Source: Sambucus nigra
Taxonomy: Eukaryota; Streptophyta; Magnoliopsida; Dipsacales; Adoxaceae
NCBI GenBank assembly: GCA_949130495.1
Contig: OX422214.1
Coordinates: forward strand, 5,688,046 to 5,752,045
DNA length: 64,000 nt
Direction: 5' to 3'
Shown here: in pieces, positions 1 to 12,907 of the stretch
Position numbering within the stretch: the first letter of the stretch is position 1
Layout: the number at the start of each line of letters is the position of its first letter
Made by a program: the position numbers and the translations under genes
Notes under the pieces: model-generated
What the model was told of the DNA's origin: nothing
What the model saw: the letters and a program-made list of their open reading frames with translations, nothing else
Database searches by the model: none

Positions 1-1177
1 CTTCGGGGTCATAAGTACTATGCACACCCGTTTGATGTAGGGTTGGAGTACCATGAAATAATGTGGTGGGGTTATGACCACAAACTTAAGGCCACGAACG
101 CCTCCAATGTTCGTTTATGATTTTCGGGTTCGGTGGTGAGATGTCGACCCAGTTGCCAAGAATGTGGTGGACATTTCTGGAGCATGATAGCATGCCAGTA
201 AGCTCACTTTTAGAATGTGGAGGATATTCAAAAATGAAGTTGCATATATTATGAGTGATATATATGTGTATAGTGTCTTGATGTGACATGTCTTATAAAC
301 GTATATAGTAGTGAAATAAATTATATACGGGTTTAATACATTAATGATGAGTGTGAATAAATAACTAGAGAAAAGTTATAAATTGATTAATGATTTAATA
401 AGATAATGAGAGATATAGATAATTAAGAAATGAAAGTTAGAAAATAATTGAGTCAGGGTAATGATCTAGTGAGATTTTCAATAAGACTAGTTAGACAGGG
501 TAATGTAAGTTGGTGGGTTAGGATGTAGGCGCCAAGTGTGCACAATAGTTGAGAGGTGAGTGGTAATCTCATGAGAGTGTGATACCGACTCAAATATAAA
601 AAGTTTAACTGCATATTTATTTACTATAACTTAATTACTTGTTAAATATTTTAAACAATTTTGGGCTCCGACCCATTTCAAATTTATATTCAAAAAATTT
701 AGGTGTCTAGCCCTTGGGACGCCAAGGATGATTGTTCTAACCAAGTATACTTAGCTGCAGATAATGTGAAAGCTTGCAGGATTCTTGACTAGCCTACTTC
801 ATTATCGATATTCTAGATTAGGTTCTCTATTCTAGTATTTTTGGGCACATTGGCTCATTTATTCAGACTTATGCTTTCATACTTTTTAGTTTGTTGGGTT
901 TATTGTATTGGATTCTTACCCGATGGTTTATTAAAGAACCTTAATTATTTATCTCAGTTTTAAACTTTATCTGGTCTTTCATTTATATTGTCACTATGTA
1001 TGGATTTATTGGGTATTGTTTAATCTTTTTATATGTTAATGAAAGATAAAATTTGACACTACTTGTTAAAGTAATTAGGTGGGTAGTAAGGTGGTTAGTA
1101 ATTAATCATGTTTCAAAAATGGTGCTAAGAATGAGCCGTATGAAACCAACAATTTATTTTAGTAGATGGCTGGACAC
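1..1177 (+). mobile_element. Gypsy element F, 5' LTR (3' part, first block)
   Basis: Non-coding LTR sequence whose 5' end lies outside the window. It aligns by eye with 39643-40608, the matching stretch of the F 3' LTR (shared landmarks near 235/39650 and 1130/40540). It carries an acceptor-like AG|GTGTCTAG at 701 and the conserved 'tgctaagaatgagcc' block near the LTR end. It is interrupted at 1177 by the LARD-like element and resumes at 10967-10992. No gene is visible; the 124-residue open frame at 1053-1427 crosses two elements and is spurious. Confidence 0.8.
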
Positions 1178-2189
1178 TATAACACCCCTGCCTAAAATAA
1201 TAACGGGTGGCCATCCCTATACTATATTAAATCAGGAGTTTCAGATGGTCCAGTTTCAACATCAACTGTCGGTACTATATAAAATAGGACAAACAACCCG
1301 ATATCATATAGGCGAGATGTTAAAATTTAATAAAATAAGCAACAGAAAACAAACCAACACTATAACACTACTAATGAAGGAAAGAAAGATGCATAAAAGA
1401 CCTAAGATAAATGAAATGCTAGAATAAAACAAAATAAATAACTACAACATAATGTACTACAGAAAGTAGACCCGAATAAGCTGTCGGGTCACAGCCAATA
1501 CAATAACTGGAATAGAATAAATATAAACATGTATATAAATATCCCTTGGGTACAAACCCGATATACAACATGAATTCTACCTAGAATTTTTCAAGGAGGA
1601 AGCGACTACATTCTACATCCCGCAACAGTCCTCACCTGTCATGGCTCTCAAGACTCTGGATAGAAGGTCATCCGACATCCATGTAGTAGGACACCTGTAA
1701 TAATATATATATATATATATATATATACAGGCAGGAGAAAAAAGTAAATGGGTCAGAGCCCGAGTTGTGAAAAATATTTAGCAAGTGTGTTAATCGTGCA
1801 TAATAAATATCGGTGCACTTATTTCATAATTAAAGTGGAATCGCACTCTCGTGGAACCCCAACTCACCTCTCATCTAAAGGTGCGCACCTATTCGCGTCC
1901 TTAACTTTTAGTTAAATTATCCCCATTTATTAGGACAACCTAACTTATCATAGGCCTAGACAATACCCACGAGATCTACCTTCCTATCATAACCCAAGAA
2001 TCCACCCCTTTTCTAAACACAGTTAAGTATTTATTTTCAATCATAAGTGCCTTATTAGGCTTAGTGGATTCCAGTTTATAATTTAACCATTTATAAATTT
2101 AATAAGTTACCCAAGATGCATTTGGGTTGAAACATATGGTTTAATTTCTAATTAATAAGCATGCAAAATTATTATTAACACAACTTCCC

Positions 2190-2755
2190 TCCACTTTTAA
2201 CGTTGCGCTGCGTTTCATGCGTGGGGTGTCTCGCAAAGCGAAATCCAAATAAGGAACCATCCCGTTACACTACTCCTAGTCAATGTCGATCCTGAAGATC
2301 CATTATGCCACACATAAATATCGACAGAACTTCTCTCTAATCTCAACAATGTACTACGTTTCGTGCATGGGGTGTCTCGCAAAGCGAAATCCAAACAAGG
2401 AACCACCCCGTTACACTACTCCTTGACAATGTCGATCATAGAGATCCATAATGCCGTACATACCATAATTGGTAGAACTTTTCTCCAATCTCAACACTGT
2501 ACTACGTTTCATGCGTGGGGTGTCTCCCAAAGCAAAATCCGAATAAGGAACCACCCCGTTACACTACTCCTTGACAATGTCAATCATAGAGATCCATAAT
2601 GCCGTACATACCATAATTGGCAGAACTTTTCTCCAATCTCAACACTGCACTGCGTTTCATGCGTGGGGTGTCTCGCAAAGTGAAATCCAAACAAGGAACC
2701 ACCCCGTTACACTACTCCTTGACAATGTCGATCCTAGAGATCCATAATGCAATGT
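2190..2755 (-). repeat. Four ~147-bp tandem repeats, each with one stem-loop motif
   Basis: The GGGGTG element recurs at 2223, 2369, 2517 and 2665, i.e. spacings of 146, 148 and 148 bp. Each unit holds GGGGTG, the inner hairpin TCGC-AAA-GCGA (degenerate in the third and fourth copies), 'atccaaacaaggaacc', and CACCCC (CATCCC in the first, still pairable through G-U). Units are separated by 'gttacactactcc...gatcnnagagatccat...'. The same four-unit array lies in the other LTR at 7757-8320. Confidence 0.9.
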
Positions 2756-4459
2756 ATACAATATTATACTACTACTACAACTAACATCTCCAATAATATC
2801 CTTGGGATGATGTAGCCAAAATATTCCTTAAATGCGATACATCAACCCCCATCAATCTAGTATACCATAATCATCCAAGATGTACTCTACAAAGATTCTT
2901 TATCCTTTCATCTATAGGATATATAAATATATTTATATATATAGGCATTTTATTCTCACCATATATATATATATATAACAATCATCCATACCTATGACCA
3001 AGTGTACATATCATATCAGATGTATAATGGACATGCACATAATCCACCCGGATATATATATCGTCGATAAAACTGCATCAATGCTATCATCTTCCCAGTG
3101 CCCGGCTCATGTAGAAACTGGGGACCACCTGGTGGGGATCAACGACACCCACCTCGTGATACCTCACACACACGACGTCCCGGGAAGCGGTCATAGCTCC
3201 AACTAGCAATGAGATGAAATATACCCACCACGTCTCATCCCAAAAATATATCTATCGTATAATAAAACACGGGATGACTATGACCTGGGGAATATCCACA
3301 CCCTGCTCTATATGCCAGGATGCTCACCCTCTGCGCGGAAACTTCCTAATGATAGCATGAGCAGGGTATGCTGAACCACAATAGTATATATATATATCGC
3401 TCACATGCGCAATATACATACATCCATATGATCCCATCATATGATCAAATATTAAACCATCATATACGGTTTAACTATCCATACCATGTATGTCCACAAC
3501 ATAAATATATCTATATATTTATATGCATACAGATATATTTATATACACATATTCACATATCCATATATCTATATATATAAACTAATTCCCGTTCATAAGT
3601 ATAAGATATATAAACCCGGCTATAAGTATACATAATCCTCAATATACCATCCGTCACCAAAATTTCAAATAATTTACCTCGATATGTGAATACAATCCCT
3701 CACTTGAAACATATTCAATCATTTTTTTCTATGATGAATAGTCTCCCAAAATCATATGTATATATTTATACATATATATCCAACATTAGGGTTATCACCC
3801 AAAGTTTAGTGTAGGAAACGATCACTACACATATCATCTATATCCGAGAGAACATTAAAGAATCTAGTAATCATTTTGACTATCGGTATACACATAACTA
3901 ATAGTCTATAAGCCTCAAGCTCAATCTTACATTCATCAAATAATCCCATTGCTCTCGATTTCGACTACGGTTCAATCACTTTTGTGAATCCCCTAGTCTA
4001 AGATCTCTCGAATTTATTTCTTAAATTTTATCATTTACTAAGGGTATGCAACTACACTCTTCCATTTGGCCAAAAATCATATCTTAAAAATATCCTATCC
4101 TTATAAGGATTTGACATAAAGGTTGGCCTCAAATTTCACAACATACCCTAGCAATTCTCCCTAAGAGTTCTTAGCCTCACGTCACATCTATACTTACTTT
4201 TAATCTAAAATTAGGATCCTTAATCCCAAAAAGGTTTCCCCAAAATCACTATGCACAACTCCAAATACATACATGGATACATTTCTCCCAAATTACCCTA
4301 AGGAGTCCCCAAAATCCTAATATGTGAGAAACTCATTATATGTCCCCAAGAACATATCTCTTACATCATAAGAGAAGGCCCCCAAATCAATAAACCCAAC
4401 CAAAAAGGGTTTGGAATCACTATGGAGAAAATACCTCAAAATTCCATGTTTCCAAATTG

Positions 4460-4566
4460 ATTCGGCCCAGCGAATCGATTCGGCTTGGCTCCGAATCGAT
4501 TCGGTCAATGCAGACCTGCCAATTTCCCTAAACCGAGTCGATTCGCATAAGGGGGAGAATCGATTC
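4460..4566. repeat. GAATCGATTC palindrome cluster in family B LTR
   Basis: Four copies or near copies of the palindrome GAATCGATTC with a GGC/GGT tail. The matching region of the other LTR (10015-10210) has extra copies, so the number varies between the two LTRs of one element. Confidence 0.8.
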
Positions 4567-5320
4567 GGACCTGCAAATTTTGAAGGGTTCTTCTTCTTCA
4601 TCAAAACCCACGAATTCTAAACCCTAAATTTTTCATTCTAACCCCCAAACCTTCATCAAATCATGATTTTAAGCCCATTAATCAACCCAAAGTTGATCCC
4701 AACCATTTCTATTCCTTTAAATCTATATTTAAACATTGATTTCAAGATTAAACCTAAAAATCTAGGTTTTGATATTAGTACCCAAAAATCCATTTCTTTA
4801 ACCCACAAATTATGAAATGAAATACACAAATAGCTATTTAGCAAGATTAAACACTTGCCTCAGATTTGTAGAGGTTGGATCGTCCTCGATGTCGCGATTG
4901 GGCCGGAAATCTCCAAGCTTTTCTTCCTCTCTCTCTTCTTTTCTTCTTCTTTCTCTTACTTTCTCTTTTCTTTCTATTTTTCTCTCTCTCAAATGAGAAG
5001 GCTTCATCCGTATGCCTTTAAATCCCTTAAAACAATAAACCCAATTTTAAATGTTAATACACACTTTAATTGACTCGTTTACACCAATTCGAGTCAAACT
5101 GACTTAAAATATTTCAGAGCCGAAATAAAACCCAATGACAGTCATTTTGACTATCTCGACCCTTCCGGGATCAATGGTACCCTCAAAATCATCATCCGAA
5201 ATACTTTAAATCGTCCTTTATTTTTGAACTTAAATTCACAATTTGATAATTCTCCAATCTAATTAAATTTTATTTTCCCAAAATTTAATTTCTCAGTCTT
5301 CAAAATTGTGGGGTGTTACA

Positions 5321-5336
5321 ATCTTCCCCCCTTACA
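5321..5336 (-). promoter_or_regulatory. Polypurine tract (plus-strand primer) of LARD-like element
   Basis: Minus strand reads AAGGGGGGAAGAT directly before the 3' LTR start TGTAACACC. The same purine tract precedes the 3' LTRs of elements F (12893-12907) and E (25202-25222). Confidence 0.85.
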
Positions 5337-6708
5337 AAAATTTCGCCCGTGAAATTTAAAATACACATAGGACCTCAATATCATCTAGTCCTAACATCAA
5401 CTCTTAGGATCACTATACCGATCCTTCCTGGTTCTCATGTCGAACCATATAAATTTTAAAATCACTAGCTACCCAGGGCGCCCATACACCCTGTATCTGA
5501 GTTTCCACTCGTAGAATTATAATCAGGCTCCATTAGCTTCAAATCATAATATAACCCTCGGCATTATAATCTATAACAACGTACTAAATATATAAAAGTT
5601 TGGAAATTCCCAATGGTGGAACTCTTCTTAATTCCTGACGCTAGCCACCTTCGTGCGGGGGTGGTCTCGCAAGCAAAATCCAAACATGGAACCCTCCCAA
5701 TACACTACTGTGTAGCTAGGTCAGGAATTGAGATTAGTTGAACCAGGGTTAAAGTTTTATAAAAAGATTTTTCATATTTTAGATGCTGCCCGAGGGCCTA
5801 TACAACAATACGATATAATTATATTTCGCGTCTTTCGACACGCCAAACAAACACCTTATGTTTAAAACACAAGGCCTCAACACATACAACACTCCTAACC
5901 GCTACCTAATTCTCAAAACTAGCACAACTATGAGATAAATTCTCTGCTCAAAATAAATCCACTAAGCTCTAAACCTCTCAACCATACTGATTCTTTACAT
6001 CACCCCAAAACATCATTTCAAGGCAAGTCCTTGAATCTCAACTCAGGGTCCCCTACTTCTCCCAGGACATTCATTAATTCTAAACCTATTTCTCCACAAG
6101 TTAAACATCTTCCTCAAAGTCCTTCCTAACCATATTGAAGGACAAAACGCTATGGTGATTACCGAAAACTCCCTCTATCCTACACAACGAAACTGAGTCT
6201 CTAAATTTTCTCCCTCTTCCAAGAAGGTAATACTCCTGATATTGGGACAACTACACCTTCTTCACATCGGTAAGAGTCACCAACACCAGGTTTCCTAATG
6301 AAGGTTATCGGGTCTCTCAACCTAAACCTCCCAAGGACTACACTAACCTCTCCTCAGAATTTCCTTACTAAGCCCAAGATTCACTATTCGAGTAATTTTC
6401 CTTTCTTACTCAACTGCCGATAAATCACCTCACACCACTGCTAGAAATCTCCTCAATATCTAAAGCGTACCCAAATATACTATGGGTTTTGTACTTCTAA
6501 TCCTATCCTTTCCTAGACGACATAATCTAGGCGACGTTTGAAAGAAAACAAGAGAAACTGTTATCAGAATGCCAATCATGTGAATACACTTCACAGAAGG
6601 AAAACAACACAGTGGTCACAACAGTCCTAATTGTATGGTTTTATCTCAAGAATGTTAACGGAAGAATGTAGAAAACTCGCACAGATCCTAAGGACTCTAG
6701 AACCTGAT

Positions 6709-6720
6709 GCTCTGATACCA
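6709..6720 (-). promoter_or_regulatory. Primer binding site (initiator-Met tRNA) of LARD-like element
   Basis: Minus strand TGGTATCAGAGC, two bases after the 5' LTR end, complementary to the 3' end of plant initiator methionine tRNA. The following ATCAGGTTCTAG is also shared with element A at 59395. Confidence 0.92.
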
Positions 6721-7248
6721 TCTGTAACACCTCGCCTAAAATAATAACGGGTGGCCAGCCCTATAATATATTAAATCAGGAGTTTTCAGATGGTCCAGTC
6801 TCAACATCAACTGTCGGTACTATATAATATAGGACTAACTAACCGATATCATATAGGCGAGATGTTAAAATTTAATAAAATATGCAACAGAAAACAAACC
6901 AACACTATAACACTACTAATGAAGGAAAGAAAGATTCATAAAAGAACTAAGATAAATGAAATGCTAGAATAAAACAAAATAAATATCTACAACATAATGT
7001 ACTACAGAAAGTAGACCCGAATAAGCTGTCGGGTCACAGCCAATACAATAACTAGAATGGAATAAATATAAACATGTAAATAAATATCCCTTGGGTACAA
7101 ACCCGATATACAACATGAATCCTACCTGGAATTTTTCAAGGAGGAAGCGACTACTTTCTACATCCCGCAACAGTTCGCACCTGTCACGGCTCCCAAGACT
7201 CTAGATAGAAGGTCATCCGGCATCCATGCGGTAGGACACCTGTAATAA

Positions 7249-7297
<49 letters not shown>

Positions 7298-7756
7298 GCA
7301 GGAGAGAAAAGTAAACGGGTCAGAGCCCGAGTTGTGAAAAATATTTAGCAAGTGTGTTAACCGTGAATAATAAATATCGGTGCACTTATTTCATAATTAA
7401 AGTGGAATCGCACTCTCGTGGAACCCCAACTCACCTCTCATCTAAAGGCGCGCACCTATTCGCATCCTTAGATTTTAGTTAAATTACCCCCATTTATAAG
7501 GACAACCTAACTTATCATAGGCCTAGGCTATACCCACGAGATCTACCTTCCTATCATAACCCAAGAATCCACCCCTTTTCTAAACACAGTTAAGTATTTA
7601 TTTTCAATCATAAGTGCCTTATTAGGCTTAGGGGATTCTAGTTTATAATTTAACCATTTTTTAATTTAATAAGTTACCTAAGATGCATTTGGGTTAAAAC
7701 ATATGGTTTAATTTCTAATTAATAAGCATGCAAAATTATTATTGACTCAACTTCCC

Positions 7757-8320
7757 TCCAATTTCAACGCTGCACTGCATTTCGTGGGTGGGGTGTCTCG
7801 CAAAGCGAAATCCAAACAAGGAACCACCCCGTTACACTACTCCTTGTCAACGTCGATCCTGGAGATCCATTATGCCACACATAAATATCGACATAACTTC
7901 TCTCTAATCTCGACAATGTACTACGTTTCGTGCGTGGTGTGTCTCGCAAAGCGAAATCCAAACAAGGAACCACCCCGTTACACTACTCCTTGACAATGTC
8001 GATCATAGAGATCCATAATGCCGTACATACCATAATTGGAAGAACTTTTCTCCAATCTCAACCATGCACTGCGTTTCATGCGTGGGGTGTCTCGCAAAGC
8101 GAAATCCAAGCAAGGAACCACCCCGTTACACTACTCCTTAACAATGTCGATCATAAATATCCATAATGTCGTACATACCATAATTGGCATAACTTTTCTC
8201 CAATCTCAACACTGCACTGCGTTTCATGCGTGGGGTGTCTCGCAAAGCAAAATCCAAACAAGGAACCACCCCGTTACACTACTCCTTGACAATGTCGATC
8301 CTAGAGATCCATAATGCCAT
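7757..8320 (-). repeat. Four ~147-bp tandem repeats with stem-loop motif (second LTR)
   Basis: GGGGTG (or GGTGTG in the second) at 7790, 7936, 8084 and 8232; spacings 146, 148, 148, identical to the first LTR. The stem GGGGTG (7790-7795) pairs with CACCCC (7825-7830), and TCGC-AAA-GCGA lies between. Confidence 0.9.
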
Positions 8321-10014
8321 GTATACAATATTATACTACTACTACAACTACCATCTCTAATAATATCCTTGGGATGATGTAACCGAAATATTCCTTAAAT
8401 GCGATACATCAACCCCCATCAATCTAGTACACCATAATCATCCAAGATGTAATCCACAAAGATTCTATATCCTTTCATCTATAGGATATATAAATATATA
8501 TATAGGCATTTTATTATCACCATATATATATATATATAACAATCATCCATATCCATGACCAAATGTACATATCATATCTGATGTACAATGGACATGCACA
8601 AAATCCACCCGGCTATATATATCGCCGATAAAAATACATCAATGCTATCATCTTCCCAGTGCCCGGCTCACGTAGAAATTGAGGACCACCTGGTGGGGAT
8701 CAAAGACACCCACCTCGTGATAACTCACACACACGACGTCCCGGGAAGCGGTCATAGCTCGAACTAGCAATGAGATGAAACATACCCACCACGTCTCATC
8801 CCAAAAATATATCTATCGTATAATAAAACACGGGACGACTATGACCTGGGGAATATCCACACCCTTCTCTATATGCCAGGATGCTCACCCTCTGCGCGGA
8901 AACTTCCCAATGATAGCATGAGCGGGGTATGCTTAAACACAATAGTATATATATCGCTCACATGCGCAATATACATACATCCATATGATCCCATCATATG
9001 ATCAAATATTAAACCATCATATATGGTATAAGTATCCATACCATGTATGTACACAACATAAATATATCTATATATTTATATGCATACAGATATAAATATA
9101 CACATATTCACATATCCATATAACTATATATATAAACTAATTCCCGTTCATAAGTATAAGATATATAAACCCGGCTATAAGTATACATAATCCTCAATAT
9201 ACCAGCCGTCACCACAATTTCAAATAATTTATCTCGATATGTGAATACAATCCCTCACTTGAAACATATTCAATCATTTTTTTCTATGATGAATAGTCTC
9301 CCAAAATCATATGTATATATTTATACATATATATCCAATATTAGGGTTATCACCCAAAGTTTAGTGTAGGAAACCATCACTACACATATCATCTATATCC
9401 GAGAGCACATTAAAGAATCTAGTAATCATTTTGACTAAGGGTATACACATAACTAATAGTCTATAAGCCTCAAGATCAATCTTACATTCATAAAATAATC
9501 CCATTGCTCTCGATTTCGACTATGGTTCAATCACTTTTGCGAATCCCCTAGTCTAAGATCTCTTGGATTTATTTCTTAAATTTTATCATTTACTAAGGGT
9601 ATGCAACTACACTCTTCCATTTGGCCCAAAATCGTATCATAAAAATATCCTATCCTTATAAGGATTTGACATAAAGGTTGGCCTAAAATTTCACAACATA
9701 CCCTTGCAAATCTCCCTAAGAGTTCTTAGCCTCCCGTCACATTTATACTTACTTTTAATCTAAAATTAGGATCCTCAATCCCAAAAAGGTTTCCCCAAAA
9801 TCTCTATACATAACTCTAAATACATACATGGATACATTTCTCCCAAATTACCCTAAGGAGTCCCCAAAATCCTAATATGTGAGAAACTCCTTATATGTCT
9901 CCAAGAACATATCTCTTACATCATGAGAGAAGGCCGCTAAATCAATAAACCCAACCAAAAAGGGTTTGGAATCACTATGGAGAAAATACCTCAAAACTCC
10001 CTGTTTCCGACTCA

Positions 10015-10210
10015 ATTCGGCCCTATTCTGAATCGATTCGGCCCAGTGAATCGATTCGGCCTCCAAGGTGAATCGATTCGGCTCCAAAGACCTGGGCTTC
10101 TATCACAGGCCGGATTGATTCGGCTTGGGTTCGAATCGATTTGGTCAATGAAGACCTGCCAATTTCCCTAATCCTAATCGATTCACATAAGGGGGCGAAT
10201 TGATTCGGAC
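10015..10210. repeat. GAATCGATTC palindrome cluster (expanded copy)
   Basis: About seven GAATCGATTC-like palindromes, some mutated (GGATTGATTC, GAATTGATTC). It contains a segment absent from the matching region at 4460-4566, so the cluster has expanded or contracted since the LTRs were made. Confidence 0.8.
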
Positions 10211-10966
10211 CTGCAAATTTTGAAGGGTTCTTCTTCTTCATCAAAACCCACGAATTCTAAACCCTAAATTTTTCATTCTAACCCCCAAACCTTCATTAAA
10301 TCATGATTTTAAGCCCATTAATCAACCCAAAGTTGATCCCAACCATTTCTATTCCATTAAATCCATATTTAAACATTGATTTCAAGATTAAACCAAAAAA
10401 TCTAGGTTTTGATATTAATACCCAAAAATCCATTTCTTTAACCCACAAATTATGAAATGAAATACACAAATAGCTATTTAGCAAGATTAAACACTTGCCT
10501 CAGATTTGTAGAGGTTGGATCGTCCTCGATGTCGCGATTGGGTTAGAAAGCTCCAAGCTTTTCTTCATCTCTCTCTTCTTTTCTTCTTCTTTCTCTTTCT
10601 TTCTCTTTTCTTTCTATTTCTCTCTCTCTCAAATGAGAAGGCTTCATCTGTAAGCCTTTAAATCCCTTAAAACAATAAACCCAATTTTAAATATTAATAC
10701 ACACTTTAAATGACTCGTTTACACCAATTCGAGTCAAACTGACTTAAAATATTTCGGAGTCGAAATAAAACCCAATGACAGTCATTTTGACTATCTCGAC
10801 CCTTCCGGGATCAATGGTACCCTCAAAATTATCATCTGGAATAATTTAAACCGTCCTTTATTTTTGGACATAAATTCCCAATTTTAGAATTCTCCAATCT
10901 AATTAAATTTTATTTTCCCAAAATTTAATTTCTCAGTCTCCAAAAATCGTGGGGTGTTACAGACAC

Positions 10967-10992
10967 CCTTTCTTTCAATATGTGGGGTGTCA
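10967..10992 (+). mobile_element. Gypsy element F, end of 5' LTR
   Basis: Last 26 bases of the F 5' LTR, ending GGGGTGTCA, separated from 1-1177 by the LARD-like insertion and its GACAC duplication. Confidence 0.75.
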
Positions 10993-10996
10993 AAAG

Positions 10997-11008
10997 TGGT
11001 ATCAGAGC
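10997..11008 (+). promoter_or_regulatory. Primer binding site of element F
   Basis: TGGTATCAGAGC, four bases after the LTR end, followed by ATCAAGTTCTAG. Complementary to initiator-Met tRNA. Confidence 0.9.
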
Positions 11009-12314
11009 ATCAAGTTCTAGTGTCCTTAGGATCTGTGTGATTTTTTACGTTTCAGTGTATCGTTCTTTGACATAGAGCCTTATTATAGGGTTGTTACATT
11101 CCTCCTTACGTACACGCATCTACAGTCTTCTGTTAATTATTTTTTATTTTATTTTTATCTTATACGGACTTTAACCTTGTTTAAGATGTCACCAAAGAGA
11201 ACCAGTCAAACTGGGAAGGTAGGTAGAAATGGTGCCAGTGGGGCACAACTGCAGCAGGATTGGGGTTCCCGACTAAGATATTCAAATCAGTAGGCCTGAG
11301 ACCAGAGGGTCATGGGTTTATACAAGTATAGAAGAGTCCTCATTCATAGTAGCAACAACATCCCATTCCTCAGGTCGGTTAGGGCCAAGGGAATGGCAGG
11401 GGAGGCCAGTAGGGCAGGGCCAGAGACCATAAGGTTTTTCTGGTAGTTATTTCAATTGTAGAGAGAGGGGCCACAAAAAAAGGGATTTTCCAAAGCGAGG
11501 CAGGGAAAACTACGTGATGGTATCCTATTCGTACAACCCTTACAGCAAAGCGTGGGTCAGTTTCGATGCGAGGATCACATTTAGGAACCCGTCGGACAGG
11601 CGATGTAGTTAGCAAATGGAGGCAAATTTTTATTTTATCCTTATGAGTATGATGTAAGTTTTGGGTGATACGGGTGCATCACAATATCTGATTAGTGACA
11701 CTAAAATTTGAGTGTGAATTGAGTTTAGTGGGTGCATTTGCAGTATCAACCTTATTGTTATGCATATATTTACCATTGGGTAGTGGGGCTCTCCGGTTCC
11801 TCCTACAGGGGAGTTGGTGTGGACACTAAGAGGATGTTTATATTATGTGTTAATTCTGCACCTTTTTAGAGTTATGAGACTAATGCATATTGTTATCCTG
11901 AGTGGTGACCGGTTAGTGAGGGTTTGAGCGGTAGTGGACTGTTATAGTAAGACTATTGTATTCGTTGTTCCAGGGTAGGATGTATTGTTTTGCAAGGTAA
12001 GAGGGTTGGGCCTATATATGTTATACTGTATAGGAGACTTCAGAGAGTATATTTTTCTCATTACATTTAATTCCCAGTGTGTAGGGACTTTTTACTAATG
12101 TGATTTAAGGTACATTGAGTTTACTATCGAGCAGAGAGATTTAACTCTATACTAATTTAATGCCAGAGACTTAGTGATAGTGAGAACGTCGTTTTGTATA
12201 ACTCCTTCAGTGATGTAGGAATGGATGATTAGACTTGAATTTCTGGGGATATGATTTGGGATATCCCAGTTATGTCCTTTGGGCTTACGAATTTTTATGA
12301 CCGACAATGCTTGG

Positions 12315-12370
12315 TAGTAGTGTATCGGGGGGGTTCTTTGTTTGGATTTCGCTTGCGAGACGTACCACGC
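12315..12370 (+). other. Stem-loop motif copy in element F interior
   Basis: tagtagtgtatcgggg followed by the GGTTC.TTGTTTGGATTTCG core and inner hairpin TCGC-TT-GCGA, then CGTACCACGC. The outer stem is weak in this copy. Confidence 0.75.
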
Positions 12371-12907
12371 AAGAACCTTAGTGTGCGTCGAGAGTTGAGA
12401 GACGTGTGATCATCAGTTAATGGAGTTATTACTTTAGTTGTTGCACGTGTATGTGGATAAAACTGTGAGTTGATAGTTATTTGATGATTTAAGGTCAGTG
12501 GAGCCGGGTGGTATTTGTGCAAATATACATGGGATATAGGGTGTATGGGCGTCCTAATTAGTTGGATTTTTTTTATCGTCTGTGATGATAAGACGTGGAA
12601 ATATTCGGGTTGAATGTATGTGGGTAAGTTAGAAGTAGGATTAAAAAAAATTGGGTGACCAAGGTGAAATGGTAAGTAAAATAGTGGGTATTTCAGTGTA
12701 AGGTTATTAAAGAAGATTAGTTTCTAGTTTGAACGGTAATGTATAGGCCATTGAGTTGAAGAGTACCATTAGCAGAGGCATAGCGAGAGCATCATGATGG
12801 TTTCGATGTTGAAAAGATATAGATGTTGTGCGAGGAAATGTCCAAAGCTATTAGTACCAGACTTATCCGAATTTCGAGGGCAAAATTCCATTTTAAGGGG
12901 GGAAGTA

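Larger units (their letters stand above)
1178..5320 (-). repeat. LARD-like 3' LTR (family B)
   Basis: Reading on the minus strand from 5320: U3 block with the conserved 'gggtcgagatagtc' sequence, pyrimidine/purine-rich leader near 4920-5000, donor-like GAG|GCAAGT (GCAAGT at 4853-4858), GAATCGATTC palindromes at 4460-4566, long TA-rich stretches (2930-3580), four 147-bp tandem repeats (2190-2755), and an acceptor-like ACAG|GTG with its AG at 1695-1696. It parallels 6723-10961 along its whole length. Confidence 0.88.
5321..6722 (-). other. LARD-like non-coding interior with primer site and polypurine tract
   Basis: Interior between the two family B LTRs, 1402 bp. On the minus strand it starts with the primer site and ends with the polypurine tract. 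An ATG at 6533 (minus) sits where related elements start gag, but it meets TAG after five sense codons. No gag, protease, RT or integrase similarity was recognised in any frame. One degenerate stem-loop motif copy lies at 5652-5715. Carrying both priming sites without proteins is what a trans-mobilised element would look like. Confidence 0.85.
1178..10961 (-). mobile_element. Non-autonomous LTR retrotransposon (LARD-like, family B)
   Basis: Complete element on the minus strand: 5' LTR 6723-10961, interior 5321-6722, 3' LTR 1178-5320. It is flanked by the perfect 5-bp duplication GACAC (1173-1177 and 10962-10966). Ends are TGTAACACC...GGGGTGTTACA; the outer left end has decayed to TATAACACC. 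LTRs are about 4.1-4.2 kb and the interior only 1.4 kb without gag or pol, so any transposition needed proteins in trans. Large LTRs around a non-coding core fit the LARD class, though this core is short for it. It is inserted in the 5' LTR of element F. Confidence 0.92.
6723..10961 (-). repeat. LARD-like 5' LTR (family B)
   Basis: Minus-strand LTR starting TGTAACACC at 10961. Donor-like GAG|GCAAGT at 10493-10498, palindrome cluster 10015-10210, stem-loop tandem repeats 7757-8320, TA microsatellite 7247-7293 and acceptor-like TTACAG|GTGTCC with its AG at 7240-7241. Compared with the other LTR it has a longer TA tract and extra palindromes; near the LTR start I count about five differences in some 80 bases by eye. 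Confidence 0.9.
10993..12907 (+). pseudogene. Degenerate gag-protease interior of gypsy element F
   Basis: Remnant coding interior, about 1.9 kb. An ATG at 11186 opens a basic start (MSPKRTSQTGK), in the position where related elements start gag. Most of the gag core is missing. A zinc-knuckle relic at 11448-11489 keeps one Cys and the His, but the first Cys is Tyr and the last is Phe. A protease DTGAS motif lies at 11667-11681, out of frame with other parts. Further protease-like text is visible near 11940-12000; no RT or integrase was recognised. One stem-loop motif copy lies at 12315-12370. It ends with a polypurine tract (12893-12907) before TGTAACACTC. Dead by stops, frameshifts and deletion. 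Confidence 0.8.

Noticed and set aside
1053..1427. 124-codon open frame near the left end
   Set aside because: It crosses the F LTR/LARD-like junction at 1177-1178, so it cannot be an old gene.
2215..2599. Overlapping open frames in the 147-bp repeats
   Set aside because: Similar frames recur because the DNA repeats; they are open on both strands, and their codons follow the stem-loop motif rather than a protein pattern.
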